In this document: positions 35,931 through 48,445 of the stretch, piece after piece
Numbering within the stretch: position 1 is the stretch's first letter
Layout of the letters: each line of letters starts with the position of its first letter
Assembly (NCBI RefSeq): GCF_033115175.1
Contig: NC_084836.1
Location: 86,084,253-86,148,252 of the forward strand
Source of the DNA: Lepus europaeus
Taxonomy: Eukaryota > Chordata > Mammalia > Lagomorpha > Leporidae
Direction of reading: 5' to 3'
DNA length: 64,000 bases
The notes under the pieces: generated by a model
The model's database searches: none
What the model was told of the DNA's origin: nothing
Seen by the model: only the letters and a program-made list of their open reading frames with translations
Position numbers and translations under genes: made by a program

Positions 35931-37703
35931 TAACAACAATATACAGACACACAAAAAGAAGCCTGAGTGGCTCCTGGCTAAAGAAATCATTACTTGCATG
36001 TTTTTCGTTTTTTTCCACTACAAAGGTAAAAATAAGGACATTGATTATATTTTGTATACTTTTATGTCTCAGTGTTTCAGCATACTTCCTGCTCATCTTT
36101 TAAGCAGTAAGCCTCATGACTTCAGACACTCTTTCATAGAAGGGAAGAAAAAAAAATGCATGGAGAGTCCCTACGTTTTTTCATATGACAGAATCCATTT
36201 TCATTTAGTGGAAAGTCCACTCTGAGGTTCAAAATGGAGTTTGATGCTGGAATAAAGGCCATCAGTGATAAGCTCTTCTCCACAAGGAAGAAGGAGAGAG
36301 AGCTCTGGTGAGCCAGCTCACTCCTTCAAGGCTGGCAGGGTCAATTTTTGTTTTAAAATATAAATGCATACACAGATTGTGACTGTGCCAGAGCCCAAAT
36401 AAATATGCATCCAAAAGTACGAACATTCACAAAAGGAAATGTATTTTACTACTATAAGAAATTTAGTCTCCCGTTTAAATGGATTTTTTACAATAGGTAT
36501 ATAGAATAGCATAAAATAAAGACACAACACTGATCAATGACATTTTCATCAAAGTATTGAGCAAATATTTGGCTATCTGGCACATCCATCTCACAGACAC
36601 ACACACACACATACACACACACATATGGTTTCACTGTAAAAGAACAAACCTACTCATCTATGGCCAAGTATAATTGAATAGCTGAGTGATAGTCAGCTTC
36701 ACACATGGAACTTTCAGTGTATCTTATGCCAGACATTCAATTACAGTCTGGAGGGTCCATCACTTAAATTTCTGAAATGTTCCTATAAAACCTAGTTTAT
36801 GATATTATGAAATTTAATGCAATAACTCCTCATAAATACAGCATCTAGGACACATACAAAAATAGAAGATACTAAAAATGAGTTTTCCATATTCTGCAGT
36901 GTATGGATATAACACACACAGACACAGACACATCAGTTAAAGCTCATCTCCCCAAGATTACTCATACTTATATTTTAACATAAAGATAACTTAACTCCAA
37001 CTTCTAGATTTAAAGTTCTGTGGTGAGACCAGATATTTGTGCAAAACAAATTAATTTTCAGTTAGTTGTAGAAATACATATTACTAGATATATACTTACA
37101 AATATTTCTGCACACATATAGTTCAAATTTTAAAACTGTCTTCCTTGAAATAAAATCAAATTCTATTTGTCAAATCAATATTCTCTAACCACTGATTATC
37201 TTGCTTTTTCCTTCCTTTTTCCAAATAACAATTAGCTCTTGGGTTCTATAAAGAGAGAAATGGTCCAGCTTCCTCTGACACAAAATAAAAAATAGATTTC
37301 TCATGATGCTGCAAAGTCTCTAGCATCCTATTTGTGAAGAACAAGTTGTAAAGCTTTATTGTCGCCTATAAAATCTGAACAGTTTGAACACAGAGGAAAC
37401 ACACCAAAATCTCCCCTTTCAACACATTTACAACATGTAAGTTGACAACACAAGGGGCAGCAGTACAAATGAGAGAAGTCCACCATAACAAACTTCAAAT
37501 CCATAAAATTATCACTTTATTTTAATGAGGTTTAATAAAAAATGGAGCTTTAAAACCATCTTTGAACACAGACTCTACCTCCATGGGAAAGGACCTATCA
37601 ATCCGTTGCCATTCAGTTAGCCAGGTGAGGACAATTTCCTTGTCATGTTGAAGTTCTTTAAGCCTCATCCTTCCAGCTTTATTTCACACTGACACTATAA
37701 CTT
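35931..37703. other. Intron, no gene seen; CA repeat
   Basis: A CA microsatellite lies at about 36595-36625 and a shorter one near 36913. No exon or clear interspersed repeat recognised. Confidence 0.5.
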
Positions 37704-37713
37704 AAACTACAAG

Positions 37714-37780
37714 TTTTTTTTTTAAAGATCTTATACTTTTACTCTCATTGGTTCTTTTTAATTTTTTTAATTGACAGAGT

Positions 37781-37816
<36 letters not shown>

Positions 37817-38054
37817 TCTTCCTTCCGATGGTTCACTCGCCAAATGGCCACTATGGCTGGAGCTACACAGATCCAAAGCCAGGAGCCAGGTGCTTCACCA
37901 TGCAGGTACAGGGGCCCAAGGACTTGGGCCATCCTCCACTGCCTTCCTGGGCCACAGCAGAGAGCTGAACTGGAAGAGGAGCAACCGGGACTAGAATCCG
38001 GTGTCCATATAGGATGCTGGTGCCGCAAGCAGAGTGAGCCACAACGCCAGCCCC
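37714..38054 (-). mobile_element. C-SINE, reverse orientation, with (GA)n
   Basis: It has a T-rich tail, ttgacagagttagagaga with a GA run at about 37773-37812, then the reversed core and head ending ccacaacgccagcccc. The 10-bp repeat aaactacaag flanks it at 37704-37713 and 38055-38064. Confidence 0.92.
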
Positions 38055-38334
38055 AAACTACAAGGTTTTGAAAAGTATTTTAAAAAGACATTCAGCACAC
38101 CTAAAACATCACTTGCATATATGAAAAATACCAAATACTGGACTTGATTTTCCCAAACACTGATGTTGTTTTCCTAGTTTATTTGTAACTGTGAGTCGTT
38201 ACTAGAGGAACCAAATGAACAGAACACGAAACCAAATGCAGTCAGGCTAGTTCTTCTAGTAATTCTACTAATAATTATAAATAATTAACTTAGCTTCCCA
38301 CACACACACATTTATTCCTTCACAAATGGTTTTT

Positions 38335-38560
38335 AAAACATTAATAGGATTCGGAGAAACAACAGTGAATGAAGTCCTTGCTTTCGTGAAGATTTTATTC
38401 TAGTGAGAAAGGTAAGTATTCAACCAAAAAATACATAAAATAATCTCAGATAATGATCTCAAGCAAAACAGAGCAAAAAGAATGTCATAAGGTGATATTT
38501 TAGGTAGATGGTCAGGGTGACTGTGCTGAGAAAGGGCCAACCTAGTAAAGCATTCACGAA
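38335..38560 (-). mobile_element. L2 LINE, reverse orientation
   Basis: It reads gtccttgctttcgtgaagat, tttattctagtgagaaaggt and gataatgatctcaagc, the reverse of the L2 3' region around its tctgtctccc block. Confidence 0.55.
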
Positions 38561-38614
38561 GACTCCGGCAGCACTCTGAGTGCTATAAAGACATAAATTA
38601 ATTGAATCTTCCAC

Positions 38615-38735
38615 ACCCTTTGTGATTCTCACCCTTATTTCCAGGTTGTGAAACAGAGGCACACCCAGAGCCTGAATTTGAGCTCAGATGGTTGGATTTC
38701 AAAGTCCATGTTCCTAACTACTTTCTATGGTGTGA
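38615..38735 (-). mobile_element. MIR, reverse orientation
   Basis: It reads ccaggttgtgaaacagaggc, gagcctgaatttgagctcag and atttcaaagtccatgttcct, the reversed MIR core. Confidence 0.65.
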
Positions 38736-38859
38736 GTATCAAGTGAAAGACTATTCTGAAGACAAAGGGCAATCATTAAAAGCCAATACCACCAGATATG
38801 TTCATTTTAAGAGTCCCTAAATAAAAACCCAATGGGAAAGAAGACAGAACCATTGACTG

Positions 38860-38965
38860 GGAATCTTGCAACCCGGACCCATAGCAAGGTCTTATCACTT
38901 AATTATTTGTGTAATCTTGAGCAAGTAACTAGATTCATTCTAACTCAGCTAAACTCAATTGCTAT
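38860..38965 (+). mobile_element. MIR fragment, forward
   Basis: It reads atcacttaattatttgtgta, atcttgagcaagtaact, as in the MIR core. Confidence 0.55.
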
Positions 38966-40945
38966 TTGTTTTTGACCAGCACTCTTTTCCAAAAGAGAAG
39001 CAAAACACATGACACACGTTAGGAAGACAATCAGTATTTGCTGAATGAAGCAACCACCTACCCATTATGTACCAGAAAAATGATTAGGTGCAACGTATAC
39101 AGTCTTAAACAACAGGATAAAATTATTTGCTTTATTCTTAATGGGAGAAACTGGACTTTTTTGCTAAAAGAATGATTTCTAGGTTTTTTTCCTAGATTTA
39201 AAACCAGAATTCTAAGATTATTACCAAGAGCTCCACTTTTCCAAAATGTATATCCTCAAGGCCAATAATGAAAAAAAAGTTGATGCTTTACCATGATGAA
39301 TAGAAACATCTCACATACAGGATTTAAAATATTGATGACATATTTATGAATGAAGTTGTAGAATAAAATGAGAAGAAGGAAGAAGGAACAGGATATGTGA
39401 TGGTTAATCTCAAAATATGTATAAACAATAGGATGTTATTGGACTGTGATATTAATGTGCTTAAGGTAAAAGGTTTGCTGCCCATGACAACCAATTAATT
39501 TGATATATGGAGAAACATTGCTATTGCAATGTAAATTTTGATGTGGAGTTTCTCAGTATTTCATCACTCTTCTCATTCACCCATCTACTAGACAGTGAAT
39601 ATCAATAGGAGGAAAAACTCAAGATAATTTATTAATTTTCCAACAAGAAGTAGGATATGTCCCAGACAAATGAAGAGAAAAGTGCAGTCTTGTAGCCCAA
39701 CCATTATAGCAGTTAGTGTTTCTTCTGCCTGCCCCTCCAGGATGCATACAGTAGATTTCCTGAGGATATATAGTGCCCTACATCCCATCCAGCCACACCC
39801 AAATTCAAGCTTTCCCAGATACTTTCCCAAGTTACTCCACAAATTGAACATAGCTACTGAATTCCACATTCATAAAACATGTTGCAATGCATAGGAAGTA
39901 TATGCATGAAAGATGACATGTATATGCTTATGATGCACGATACCAAGCATACGAGTTACACTAAAGCAGGAACAAAATCACCTGGCCATGTAAGGAAAGA
40001 CGCCACGTGCCATGATACCGGAAAGTAAAAACTAAGTATCTGTAAAGGGAAGGGATTTTCATGATAGCCCATTTACCTGCCACAGACCTTCAAATGGGTA
40101 AGTGAACTCTGAGTACAATAAAGACACAACTTGAAGGAAAGCTTGTCTCTAACAATCTTCACTAAGCAGAATAAACACAGAGGGAGAATAAATCTTTCCT
40201 CAAAATGTCATAGGTAGGAAGGGAAAACTTCAGAAGGCATTAGGAAACTATAGAGATTACCCAAACAGCATATGATTAGAAGGGGGTTGGGGGTGAACAC
40301 CAGGTAGTTCTGAAAAATGAACCAAATAATGGGAAACACACTCTGTAGTGCAGCAAACCAATTTAGAAGGGCACTGTTACACATGTAAATACGAAGTTAC
40401 CTCTGCTTCACTTAACACACAGCAATACCACAGGATAGAAGCTGAGTTAATCCACACTCCCCACTGCCCCAAATGAAAACAGCAGTTCCTATCTGTAAAA
40501 AGCATGTGGATGGCAAGTGTAACAACTAAAACACAATTTACAGGTAGCAGGTAAATATTCATACCAATTGTGTGCTTTGGCTCATGTGGCTTGTGTTCCT
40601 TTCCTCCCAGGGATTTATTTTTATTTATTTATTTATTTATTTTAGTAAACTGAACATTGGAATCTCTTGGATTCTCATCTATCCACCTACCCACCCACCT
40701 ACCTTCCTACCTAAGCATTTTCTATTCATAATAGAATGATGACAGAAGTATACTGAAGGAATATGGTGGCAAATCTTGATCTCAGAATGACTGACTAAGT
40801 GTAAAATTACCCCAAATTCTAGATTGCTGTTATCTTCTATTTTAGGCCTCTCCTTCAATCAAGCAGATCATGCACTGAGAAAACATGATACACATCAGCC
40901 ACTCTGCTAGTGAGCTCTAACTGAGCTTCATAACGTCAAGGCCAC
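38966..40945. other. Intron, no gene seen; simple repeats
   Basis: A (TTTA)n tract lies at about 40615-40643 and a ccacctacc-type tract at about 40680-40713. No exon recognised. Confidence 0.5.
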
Positions 40946-40949
40946 AGTT

Positions 40950-41328
40950 GCTGGGTTAGTTACATATGGCTGCATAACAAATTACCTCAGCTGTAAAAAA
41001 AAAAAAAAAAGCATTCATTATCTCAGAGTTTCTGCAGGTTTGGAATTTGGGAGTGGCTCAGCTGGGTGGTTCTGGCTCCTGGTCTTTGAAGATGTTGCAG
41101 TCATGCTGTCATGCAGGGCTACAGATATCCCAAAGCTTGACTGAGGCTCAGCTAATGAGCTAAGCTCATTTATGTGGCTGTGGGCTGACTTCACTCGCAT
41201 TGTTGCAGACAGACCTCAGCTCCTCACCACAGAGGCCTTCTGAACCGCCTGACAACACAGTGGCTGTGTTACCTTTGCTCTGAGCTGATTCATGACATAG
41301 AACTGGTTCCACCAAAAGAGAGTGTATA
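40950..41328 (+). mobile_element. Ancient LTR-like relic (family unresolved)
   Basis: It reads tatggctgcataacaaatta, an A run, cattatctcagagtttctgc, gggagtggctcagctgggtg and gttgcagtcatgctgtcatg. This is a familiar eutherian interspersed repeat of the MaLR/ERVL type; I cannot fix the family. Confidence 0.65.
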
Positions 41329-41329
41329 G

Positions 41330-41748
41330 AGGGTTGAATGGTGATTCCAAGAAATGTGTCCATGTCCTGAACTCTGGAACGTATAGATGTCAACTTATTT
41401 GGGAAAAGAGTCTACATAGATATTAAGACCTTGAGACCTCAATATCCCAGATTAGAATGAGCCCTAAATCCAATGAAAAGTATCCTTACAAGAGAAGGGA
41501 AGGGAAGAGATACAGGAAAGATACCATGTAAAGGTGGAAGTAGAGGTTGAAGCTACCTTGCCACAAGCCAAGAAACTAAATGAGACATGGATGGATCTTC
41601 CCTGAGAGCTTTCAGAAGGAACATGACCCTGCTGATTCCTTGATTGCAAACTTCTGGCCTCTAGAACCAAAAATGAATAGATTTCTACTGTTTGAAGCCA
41701 TCAAATTGTAGATTTGTGTTACAGTAGCTCTAAGCAACTAATAGAGTG
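41330..41748 (+). mobile_element. MLT1-type MaLR solo LTR
   Basis: It starts gagggttgaatggtgattcc, then aaatgtgtccatgtcctgaa, tgagccctaaatccaatgaa, aagtatccttacaagag, ccacaagccaagaaact, gacttctggcct-like text and ends caactaatagagt. This is the MLT1 LTR order. There are no coding parts. Confidence 0.8.
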
Positions 41749-41817
41749 ACTGAAGGGAGATAGAGAGGGTACTCTTTACGGAAGCCACAATCTTTTTTTT
41801 TAATGCCTATTTTTTAC

Positions 41818-42149
41818 TTTTATTTATTTATTTATTTTGACAGGCAGAGTGGACAGTGAGAGAGAGAGACAGAGAGAAAAGTCTTCTTTTACCATTGGTT
41901 CATCCCCAAAATGGCCGCTGCAGCCGGCGCACCGCGCTGATCCGAAGCCAGGAGCCAGGTGCTTTTCCTGGTCTCCCATGCGGGTGCAGGGCCCAAGCAC
42001 TTGGGCCATCCTCCACTGCACTCCCAGGCCACAGCAGAGAGCTGGACTGGAAGAGGAGCAACCGGGACAGAATCTGGCGCCCTGAGCAGGACTAGAACCC
42101 AGTGTGCCAGCGCCATAGGCGGAGGATTAGCCTAGTGAGCTGCGGCACC
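41818..42149 (-). mobile_element. C-SINE, young copy, reverse orientation
   Basis: A tail ttttatttatttatttattt, then gacaggcagagtggacagtg, the reversed core and head ending gtgagctgcggcacc. It directly abuts the L1 at 42167. Confidence 0.93.
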
Positions 42150-42166
42150 AGCCACAGTTTTCTTTT

Positions 42167-43343
42167 TATTCTTTTTTTTTTTAACTTTTATTTAATGAAT
42201 ATAAATTTCCAGTGTACAGCTTATGGATTACAATGGCTTCCCCCTCCCATAACTTCCCTCCCACCCGCAACCCTCCCTCTCCCGCTCCTTCTCCCCTTCC
42301 ATTTATATCAAGATTCATTTTCAATTCTCTTTATATACAGAAGGTCAATTTAGTATAAAGATTTCAACAGTTTGCACCCACATAGAAACACAAAGTGAAA
42401 CTTACTGTTGGAGTACTAGTTATAGCATTAAATCAAAATGTACAGTACATTAAGGACAGAGATCCCACATGAGGAGCAAGTGCACAGTGGCTCCTGTTGT
42501 TGACCCAACAAATTGACACTCTAGTTTATGGCGCCAGTAATCACCCTAGGCTCTCATCATGAGTTGCCAAGGCTATGGAAGCCTTCCAAGTTCGCTGACT
42601 CTGATCATATTTAGACGAGGTCATAAAAGACAGAGTGAGGATAGTAACCAATGATCCTAAGAGTGGCATTTACCAGGTTTGAACAATTATACAGCATTAA
42701 GTGGGGAAGAGGACCATCAGTACACACAGGTTGGGAGTAGAGCCATTGGTGGTAGAGGTTATGATTACAAAGGAATGAGGCCCAAGTGCGCTAGACAGGA
42801 CCTAGAACAAAGGACAGAGTCATTATTAGAGGAGCTAAGAAAGGTGCTGTCTAAGCTACAATTAAGTTTTCTGATTGAGAGGCAAATAGAACCTGATAGA
42901 AGGGGCTTCATAATAATCTGGTGGGCTTTAGGCCTTGTAAGTTAAGAGGCCCAGACCTATCTATCTCTTCACATGGGGTATATCCTAAGGGAGGTGTGAA
43001 CCTCCTAGGGGAAGGCACTCTGTTGACTTTCATTACTTGGCTGGCCTGGGAGGAGAGCTGGCCAGGTAAAGGCAGGGGGCATCTCTAACAAGAAATTTAC
43101 AGTTCTGCCTGCAATGTTGCTGACCCTACTTGACCATCCCCTCAGCTGCAGTGGTCACTTTGGAAGTTGGGCTGAGTGAAGGGCTTTTCAGCTTAGAGCC
43201 AATAAGATCTGTGGCTCTGACCTGGGCATCCTTCGACTCCAGGGCAGGTCCATTTCCAGTGATCCAACTCTTGGCAGAGCTGCCAGGGCTCTTCACAAGC
43301 TGACTTCTGCTGAAGCCCAGGCTTACCACATTCAGCAGAAGTC
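42167..43343 (-). mobile_element. L1, 5'-truncated, reverse orientation, with terminal hairpin
   Basis: From the left: a T run (the reversed tail), atgaatataaatttcca, the C-rich tract (reversed G-rich 3' UTR), caattctctttatatacaga, agtttgcacccacatagaaa and onward through L1 3' region. The 17-bp repeat agccacagttttctttt flanks it at 42150-42166 and 43344-43360. The far end carries a 16-bp perfect inverted repeat (43299-43314 and 43331-43346). A plus-strand frame of 88 codons inside is not a gene. Confidence 0.85.
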
Positions 43344-43914
43344 AGCCACAGTTTTCTTTTACACCTCATCTGGGTAGTTCCCATTACTTCAACACATCCT
43401 ATCCACTAGAAGGAAGTCATGGTGAAAGGGAGAAGGATTAAGCTTTACCTCTCCAAAGGGCAAAATATTAAAGAATTTTTGGACATAAAGTTAGGTTGTC
43501 ATCTGAAGTTTCACAAAATGACTTTGGGGGGGTCTCTAAGGTCAGGACACTGGAAAGAAGCAGGAACAAATGTTTGAGTCCTGAGGATAATGTAGGATTT
43601 TCATTAACTTCCGTCTGTGATGTCCATTATTTTCTCAGACTCCAGCCACTTCTGTGCACATTACAATGGATTATTACCACAAACTTTCCTAGTAAAGCCC
43701 ATGGTGTCATAATTACTATGGAACTCACCTATATTACTAAAGTAATAAAATACCATATGAAATAAGAAATCATTTCAGAAGGATGTTCATACACATCATC
43801 TCACTTGGTTAAATTCTTACAACACTCCCATAAGGGGTGAGTATAAACAAAAAGACTGAAAGAGGCAGTACGTTTTAGAAGAAAGATCACTAGAATGATC
43901 TACTAATGTCTTTG

Positions 43915-44018
43915 TACCCATACCACAAGACTCTGAGGGAAAACTGAGTAACCTCTCTGGGCCTCTGTTCTCTTATGTTTAAAACTAGATGTCAGATTAG
44001 TTGATCATTAAAATTCCT
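43915..44018 (+). mobile_element. MIR fragment, forward
   Basis: It reads aactgagtaacctctctggg, cctctgttctcttatgttta, aaactagatgtcagattag, the MIR core, cut by the following C-SINE. Confidence 0.65.
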
Positions 44019-44380
44019 GGCCGGCGCTGCGGCTCACTAGGCTAATCCTCTGCCTTGCGGCGCCGGCACACCGGGTTCTAGTCCCAGTTGGGGTGCCGGA
44101 TTCTATCCTGGTTGCCCCTCTTCCAGGCCAGCTCCCTGCTGTGGCCAGGGAGTGCAGTGGAGGATGGCCCGAGTGCTTAGGCCCTGCACCCCATGGGAGA
44201 CCAGGAGAAGCACCTGGCTCCTGCCATTGATCAGCGCGATGCGCCGGCCGCAGCGCGCCGGCCGCAGCGTGCTGGCCGCAGCGGCCATTAGAGGGTGAAC
44301 CAACGGCAAAAGGAAGACCTTTCTCTCTGTCTCTCTCTCTCACTGTCCACTCTGCCTGTCAAAAAAAAAAAAAAAAAAAT
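44019..44380 (+). mobile_element. C-SINE, young, with 3 x 14-bp internal repeat
   Basis: The body runs ggccggcgctgcggctcact to tgcctgtc plus a long A run. Three units of the type gccggccgcagcgc lie at 44243-44284. The flanking near-repeats are aaattcctg and aaatcctg. Confidence 0.95.
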
Positions 44381-44645
44381 AGGTGAAAAAAAAAAAATCC
44401 TGTCAACTCCCTCAGCAGCAGTACAATCTTTATTACTTCTCCAAACCAGACTAAAATTTATATATATCAGTACTTGTGTAGAATATTTGTACTTAGGAAG
44501 GACAATTGGAAAATGCATGGACTCTAAATGTTAGTACACACTGAGTGATTTTTTTTTTTTAACTCAATGGTAAAGTGCTTTCACTCTGGCTGTAATGATT
44601 TTCTTACAGGTAACAGAATGGTCCTTAGCTCACATACCCTTTCTT

Positions 44646-44990
44646 TTTTTTTTTTTTTTTTACTATTTTTATTTATTTATTTATTTGACAGATAGAGTTA
44701 GACAGTGAGAGAGAGAGATAGAGAAAGGCCTTCCTTCCGTTGGTTCACCCCCCAAATGGCTGCTACGGCCAGCGCGCTACGCCAATCTGAAGCCAGGAGT
44801 CAGGTGCTTCCTCCTGATCTCCCATGCGGGTGCAGGACGGAAGCACTTGGGCCATCTTCCACTGCCTTCCCGGGCCACAACAAAGAGCTAGACTGGAAGA
44901 GGAGCAACCGGAACTAGAACCCCGCGCCCATATGGGATGCCAGTGCCGCAGGCGGAGGATTAACCAAGTGAGCCATGGCGCCGGCCCCCG
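44646..44990 (-). mobile_element. C-SINE, reverse orientation, with target-site duplication
   Basis: A T run and atttatttatttatttgaca are followed by the reversed body and head ending gagccatggcgccggccc. The 13-bp repeat cataccctttctt flanks it at 44633-44645 and 44991-45003. Confidence 0.95.
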
Positions 44991-45084
44991 CATACCCTTT
45001 CTTGACCCTTACTTTCCATTTTATTGCCATGCTTTGTTTTCCTTATAGTCCTTATGATTATCTGAGAATCTTTGCTTTTATGTA

Positions 45085-45235
45085 TGTATGTTCTTAGCTA
45101 CCTCTCTCTATTAGAACCTAAGACTTAAGAGGACAAGGACTTGGGCTTTCTATATAGTCTTCTATATCCTAGAAGAGCACTATCACTCAGAGTAAGCACA
45201 CAATAAACACAGGTTGAATGAACAAATGAAGTATG
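45085..45235 (+). mobile_element. L2 LINE 3' end, forward
   Basis: It reads tattagaacctaagacttaa, gaggacaaggacttgggctt, agtaagcacacaataaacac and aggttgaatgaacaaatgaa, the L2 3' terminus. Confidence 0.75.
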
Positions 45236-46225
45236 CCAAGCATTTTACAAATAACAGTACAGCCATGTATCTCTTTGATGTCACACAGTTTTAAAAGGGG
45301 AGTTTGAGTATACTCCTTAATAGATTCTGCTCAGGGGGATATAACTACCCTTGCTGCTCCCAGATAATTAGGGCTGAAAAAGCTCATCTTCAGAGTTTAA
45401 AGAATTCTACCAAACAATTAGAATATCCTGGATTCAGGACTTCTCTTCACATCTTCCAAACTGATATTTAGTGTTCTTGACACAGAATCAATCTTGTATT
45501 CTATTGTGCAGAGCTTGGCTCCATAATATTTTCAGCTGGAAATATTTCTAATCAAGCCATAAAGTGGTCTAATATTTAATCTTTGGGATTAGTGAAAAAT
45601 TGTGAGATAATTAAAATATTTACTAATTGTTCTGTGCTGCCCACTTTTTTTAAAAAAAATCAAATCATATATGTTGGTAAATAGCTCAAGGAACATCTTA
45701 GCACAGGGCTATAAATCTTCATTTAACTCAGCATTCACTACTTATTTCAATAAATGTATTCTGTTCTCTCTGTGCATTAACTACCGTGGCTCTGAGATTA
45801 ACCTTTCCTGTTTGCTTGAGCCTGACCTCAAAGCATCCTAAATTACTCAAAGCCATTCTGATGGCTTTAATTTATGAGAACACCTCCAAATATTCATTTT
45901 TTAAATCCTGAAAATGATTATCCCTGCACAACAGTGGCTCTCTTTTTAATCTTAGCTGATAACTCTGATTAAACACATCCAAAGGCTGATTACCCCCACT
46001 GTGGTTAATGCCAGTGTCGCTGCTAACTACTTATTTCACAGTGGGAATTGCCTTCAAGAACCCATTTACATTATTACTCAGAATTGATTTACGCTGTTAT
46101 TTCCTATCGATCACATAGGAAAAAGAAGGTATAGACAGTGTCCTCTTAGGGCCGGCTAAGAAGGTAAGTAATGCAAGCAAAGAACAATCGATTATTCCAC
46201 ATTCAATAGTAGGACAACATAAATA
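45236..46225. other. Intron, no gene seen
   Basis: AT-rich with no recognised exon. The stretch 45700-46080 has no repeat I recognise and is a candidate for conserved non-coding sequence. Confidence 0.45.
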
Positions 46226-46227
46226 TG

Positions 46228-46365
46228 AGGGGTCTTCAGAAAGTTCATGGACAAACATGTATTATTAAAAAACTACAAAGATTTCAAATATTTTTAGCAC
46301 CAAAATAAACTTATCATTGAATACCATTTTTCCAAAAACTTTTTGATGTACCCTCCTAATATTGT
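46228..46365. mobile_element. Mariner-derived MITE, intact ends
   Basis: It starts gggtcttcagaaagttcatg and ends caaaaactttttgatgtacc, an inverted pair. Inside is accaaaataaacttatcatt. This is a short mariner-derived element about 140 bp long. Confidence 0.75.
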
Positions 46366-46403
46366 CTTTCAAAATATAAGTTATCTTTTAAAGGTACTAT
46401 TTA

Positions 46404-46727
46404 GGGGGCCAGCGCCGTGGCTCACTTGGTTAATCCTCCGCCTGCGGCACTAGCATCCCACATGGGTGCCAGGTTCTAGTTCCGGTTGCTCCTCTTCCAG
46501 TCCAGCTCTCTGCTGTGGCCCAGGAGGGCAGAGGAGGATGGCCCAAGTGCTTGGGCCCCTGCATCCGCATGGGAGACCAGGAGGAAGCACCTGGCTCCTG
46601 GCTTCGGATCAGCGCAGCGCCAGCTGTAGAAGCCATTTGGGGAGTGAACCAATGGAAGGAAGATCTTTCTCTCTGTCTCTCTCACTGTCTATAACTCTAC
46701 CTGTCAAATAAAAAAATGCAAAGAAAT
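46404..46727 (+). mobile_element. C-SINE with target-site duplication
   Basis: From gggggccagcgccgtggctc to ctacctgtcaaataaaaaaa. The near-identical 14-bp repeat aaaggtactattta / aaaggtactgttta flanks it. Confidence 0.95.
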
Positions 46728-46744
46728 AAAGGTACTGTTTATTA

Positions 46745-47404
46745 TTAGATTTGCTATTTCATCACAAAATCACTTATGGATAGAATCTATGTTATAATTG
46801 GTAAAAAAAAAAAAAGACAAAATTAGAAAAAATATTCTGAAAGTGTAAGCTATTTTTGTGGCATGTAGATAATTTAAGCAAATTTTGCCCCTAGACTTTT
46901 TAAACTGCTGGAGTCTTTGAACAAGAAACATATTTGTTGATGGGGTAACAAAGATGTTGATAGTAGCAGTAGCACAAGCTGTGCAGATTTTTGGAATTAT
47001 GTTGTCCTATCTTGTGTAATATCTTGGTTGGTCTCCTCTAGTGGCATCTAATGACATAGGAGAAGAGGAGAAAAAGATCATGCTGTCAATATTCCTTCCA
47101 GAAAACTAGTAACAAGAGCCAACTCTGCGCTGGGTATTATGACAGATGCTAAGGATCCCTGTGTGAAAGAGACCAGTGAGATTCCCGTCTTCCTCAAAAT
47201 GCTGTTCTATTTTGGAAAAGATAGGCAACAAACAAATAAACAAACAATGAAGACATTATCTATGAGAATGGCACAATGGAAAAGAAGTTCATGTCAGAAT
47301 TCTCTCAAAGAAGCCTTAATCTGTGACCCAAAAGGATGCTTGCATTGTGCAACCCAAAGGACATAGACAAGGAATCCAAAGACAAAAATACTCCTCTTTC
47401 TAGA
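46745..47404. other. Intron upstream of the UBE2D3 retrocopy
   Basis: AT-rich; no TATA box or CpG-rich promoter was recognised near the retrocopy. Confidence 0.5.
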
Positions 47405-48036
<632 letters not shown>

Positions 48037-48278
48037 TGCTACCTTAAAGTCAGAATAACCTGCATTATAGCTGGAATAAACTTTAAATTACTGTTCCTTT
48101 TTTGATTTTCTTATCCGGCTGCTCCCCTATCAGACCTCATCTTTTTTTAATTTTATTTTTTGTTTACCTCCCTCCATTCATTCACATGCTCATCTGAGAA
48201 GACTTAAGTTCTTCCAGCTTTGGACAATAACTGCTTTTAGAAACTGTAAAGTAGTTACAAGAGAACAGTTGCCCAAGA
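48037..48278 (+). other. 3' UTR-derived part of the UBE2D3 retrocopy, truncated
   Basis: The sequence after the stop (from gctaccttaaagtcagaa to acagttgcccaaga) matches the start of the UBE2D3 3' UTR as remembered, including an internal AATAAA near 48076. Similarity then stops abruptly and MER5A-like sequence follows. There is no poly(A) tract at the junction, so the 3' end was lost, rearranged, or never reached a normal tail. Confidence 0.7.
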
Positions 48279-48280
48279 TG

Positions 48281-48445
48281 CCATGCCATCAGAGGTCATG
48301 GAGGGCTTGTTAAATCACAGAATGTGATTCAGTAGGTCTGGGGTGTAGGACGTGAGAATTTGCCTCTTTAACAAATTCCCAGGTTGTTCTTCTGCTGTCA
48401 TTGCTGCTACTACACCAAGGACCATATTGTGTGACCTACTGCTCT
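48281..48445 (-). mobile_element. MER5A-like hAT DNA transposon fragment
   Basis: It contains gattcagtaggtctgggg, then gagaatttgc, aacaaattcccaggt and the ggacca block typical of MER5A read in reverse, with its left terminal bases missing. It directly abuts the UBE2D3 retrocopy. Confidence 0.75.

Noticed and set aside
42679-42945. 88-codon plus-strand frame
   Set aside because: It lies inside the reversed L1 at 42167-43343, flanked by that element's target repeat.
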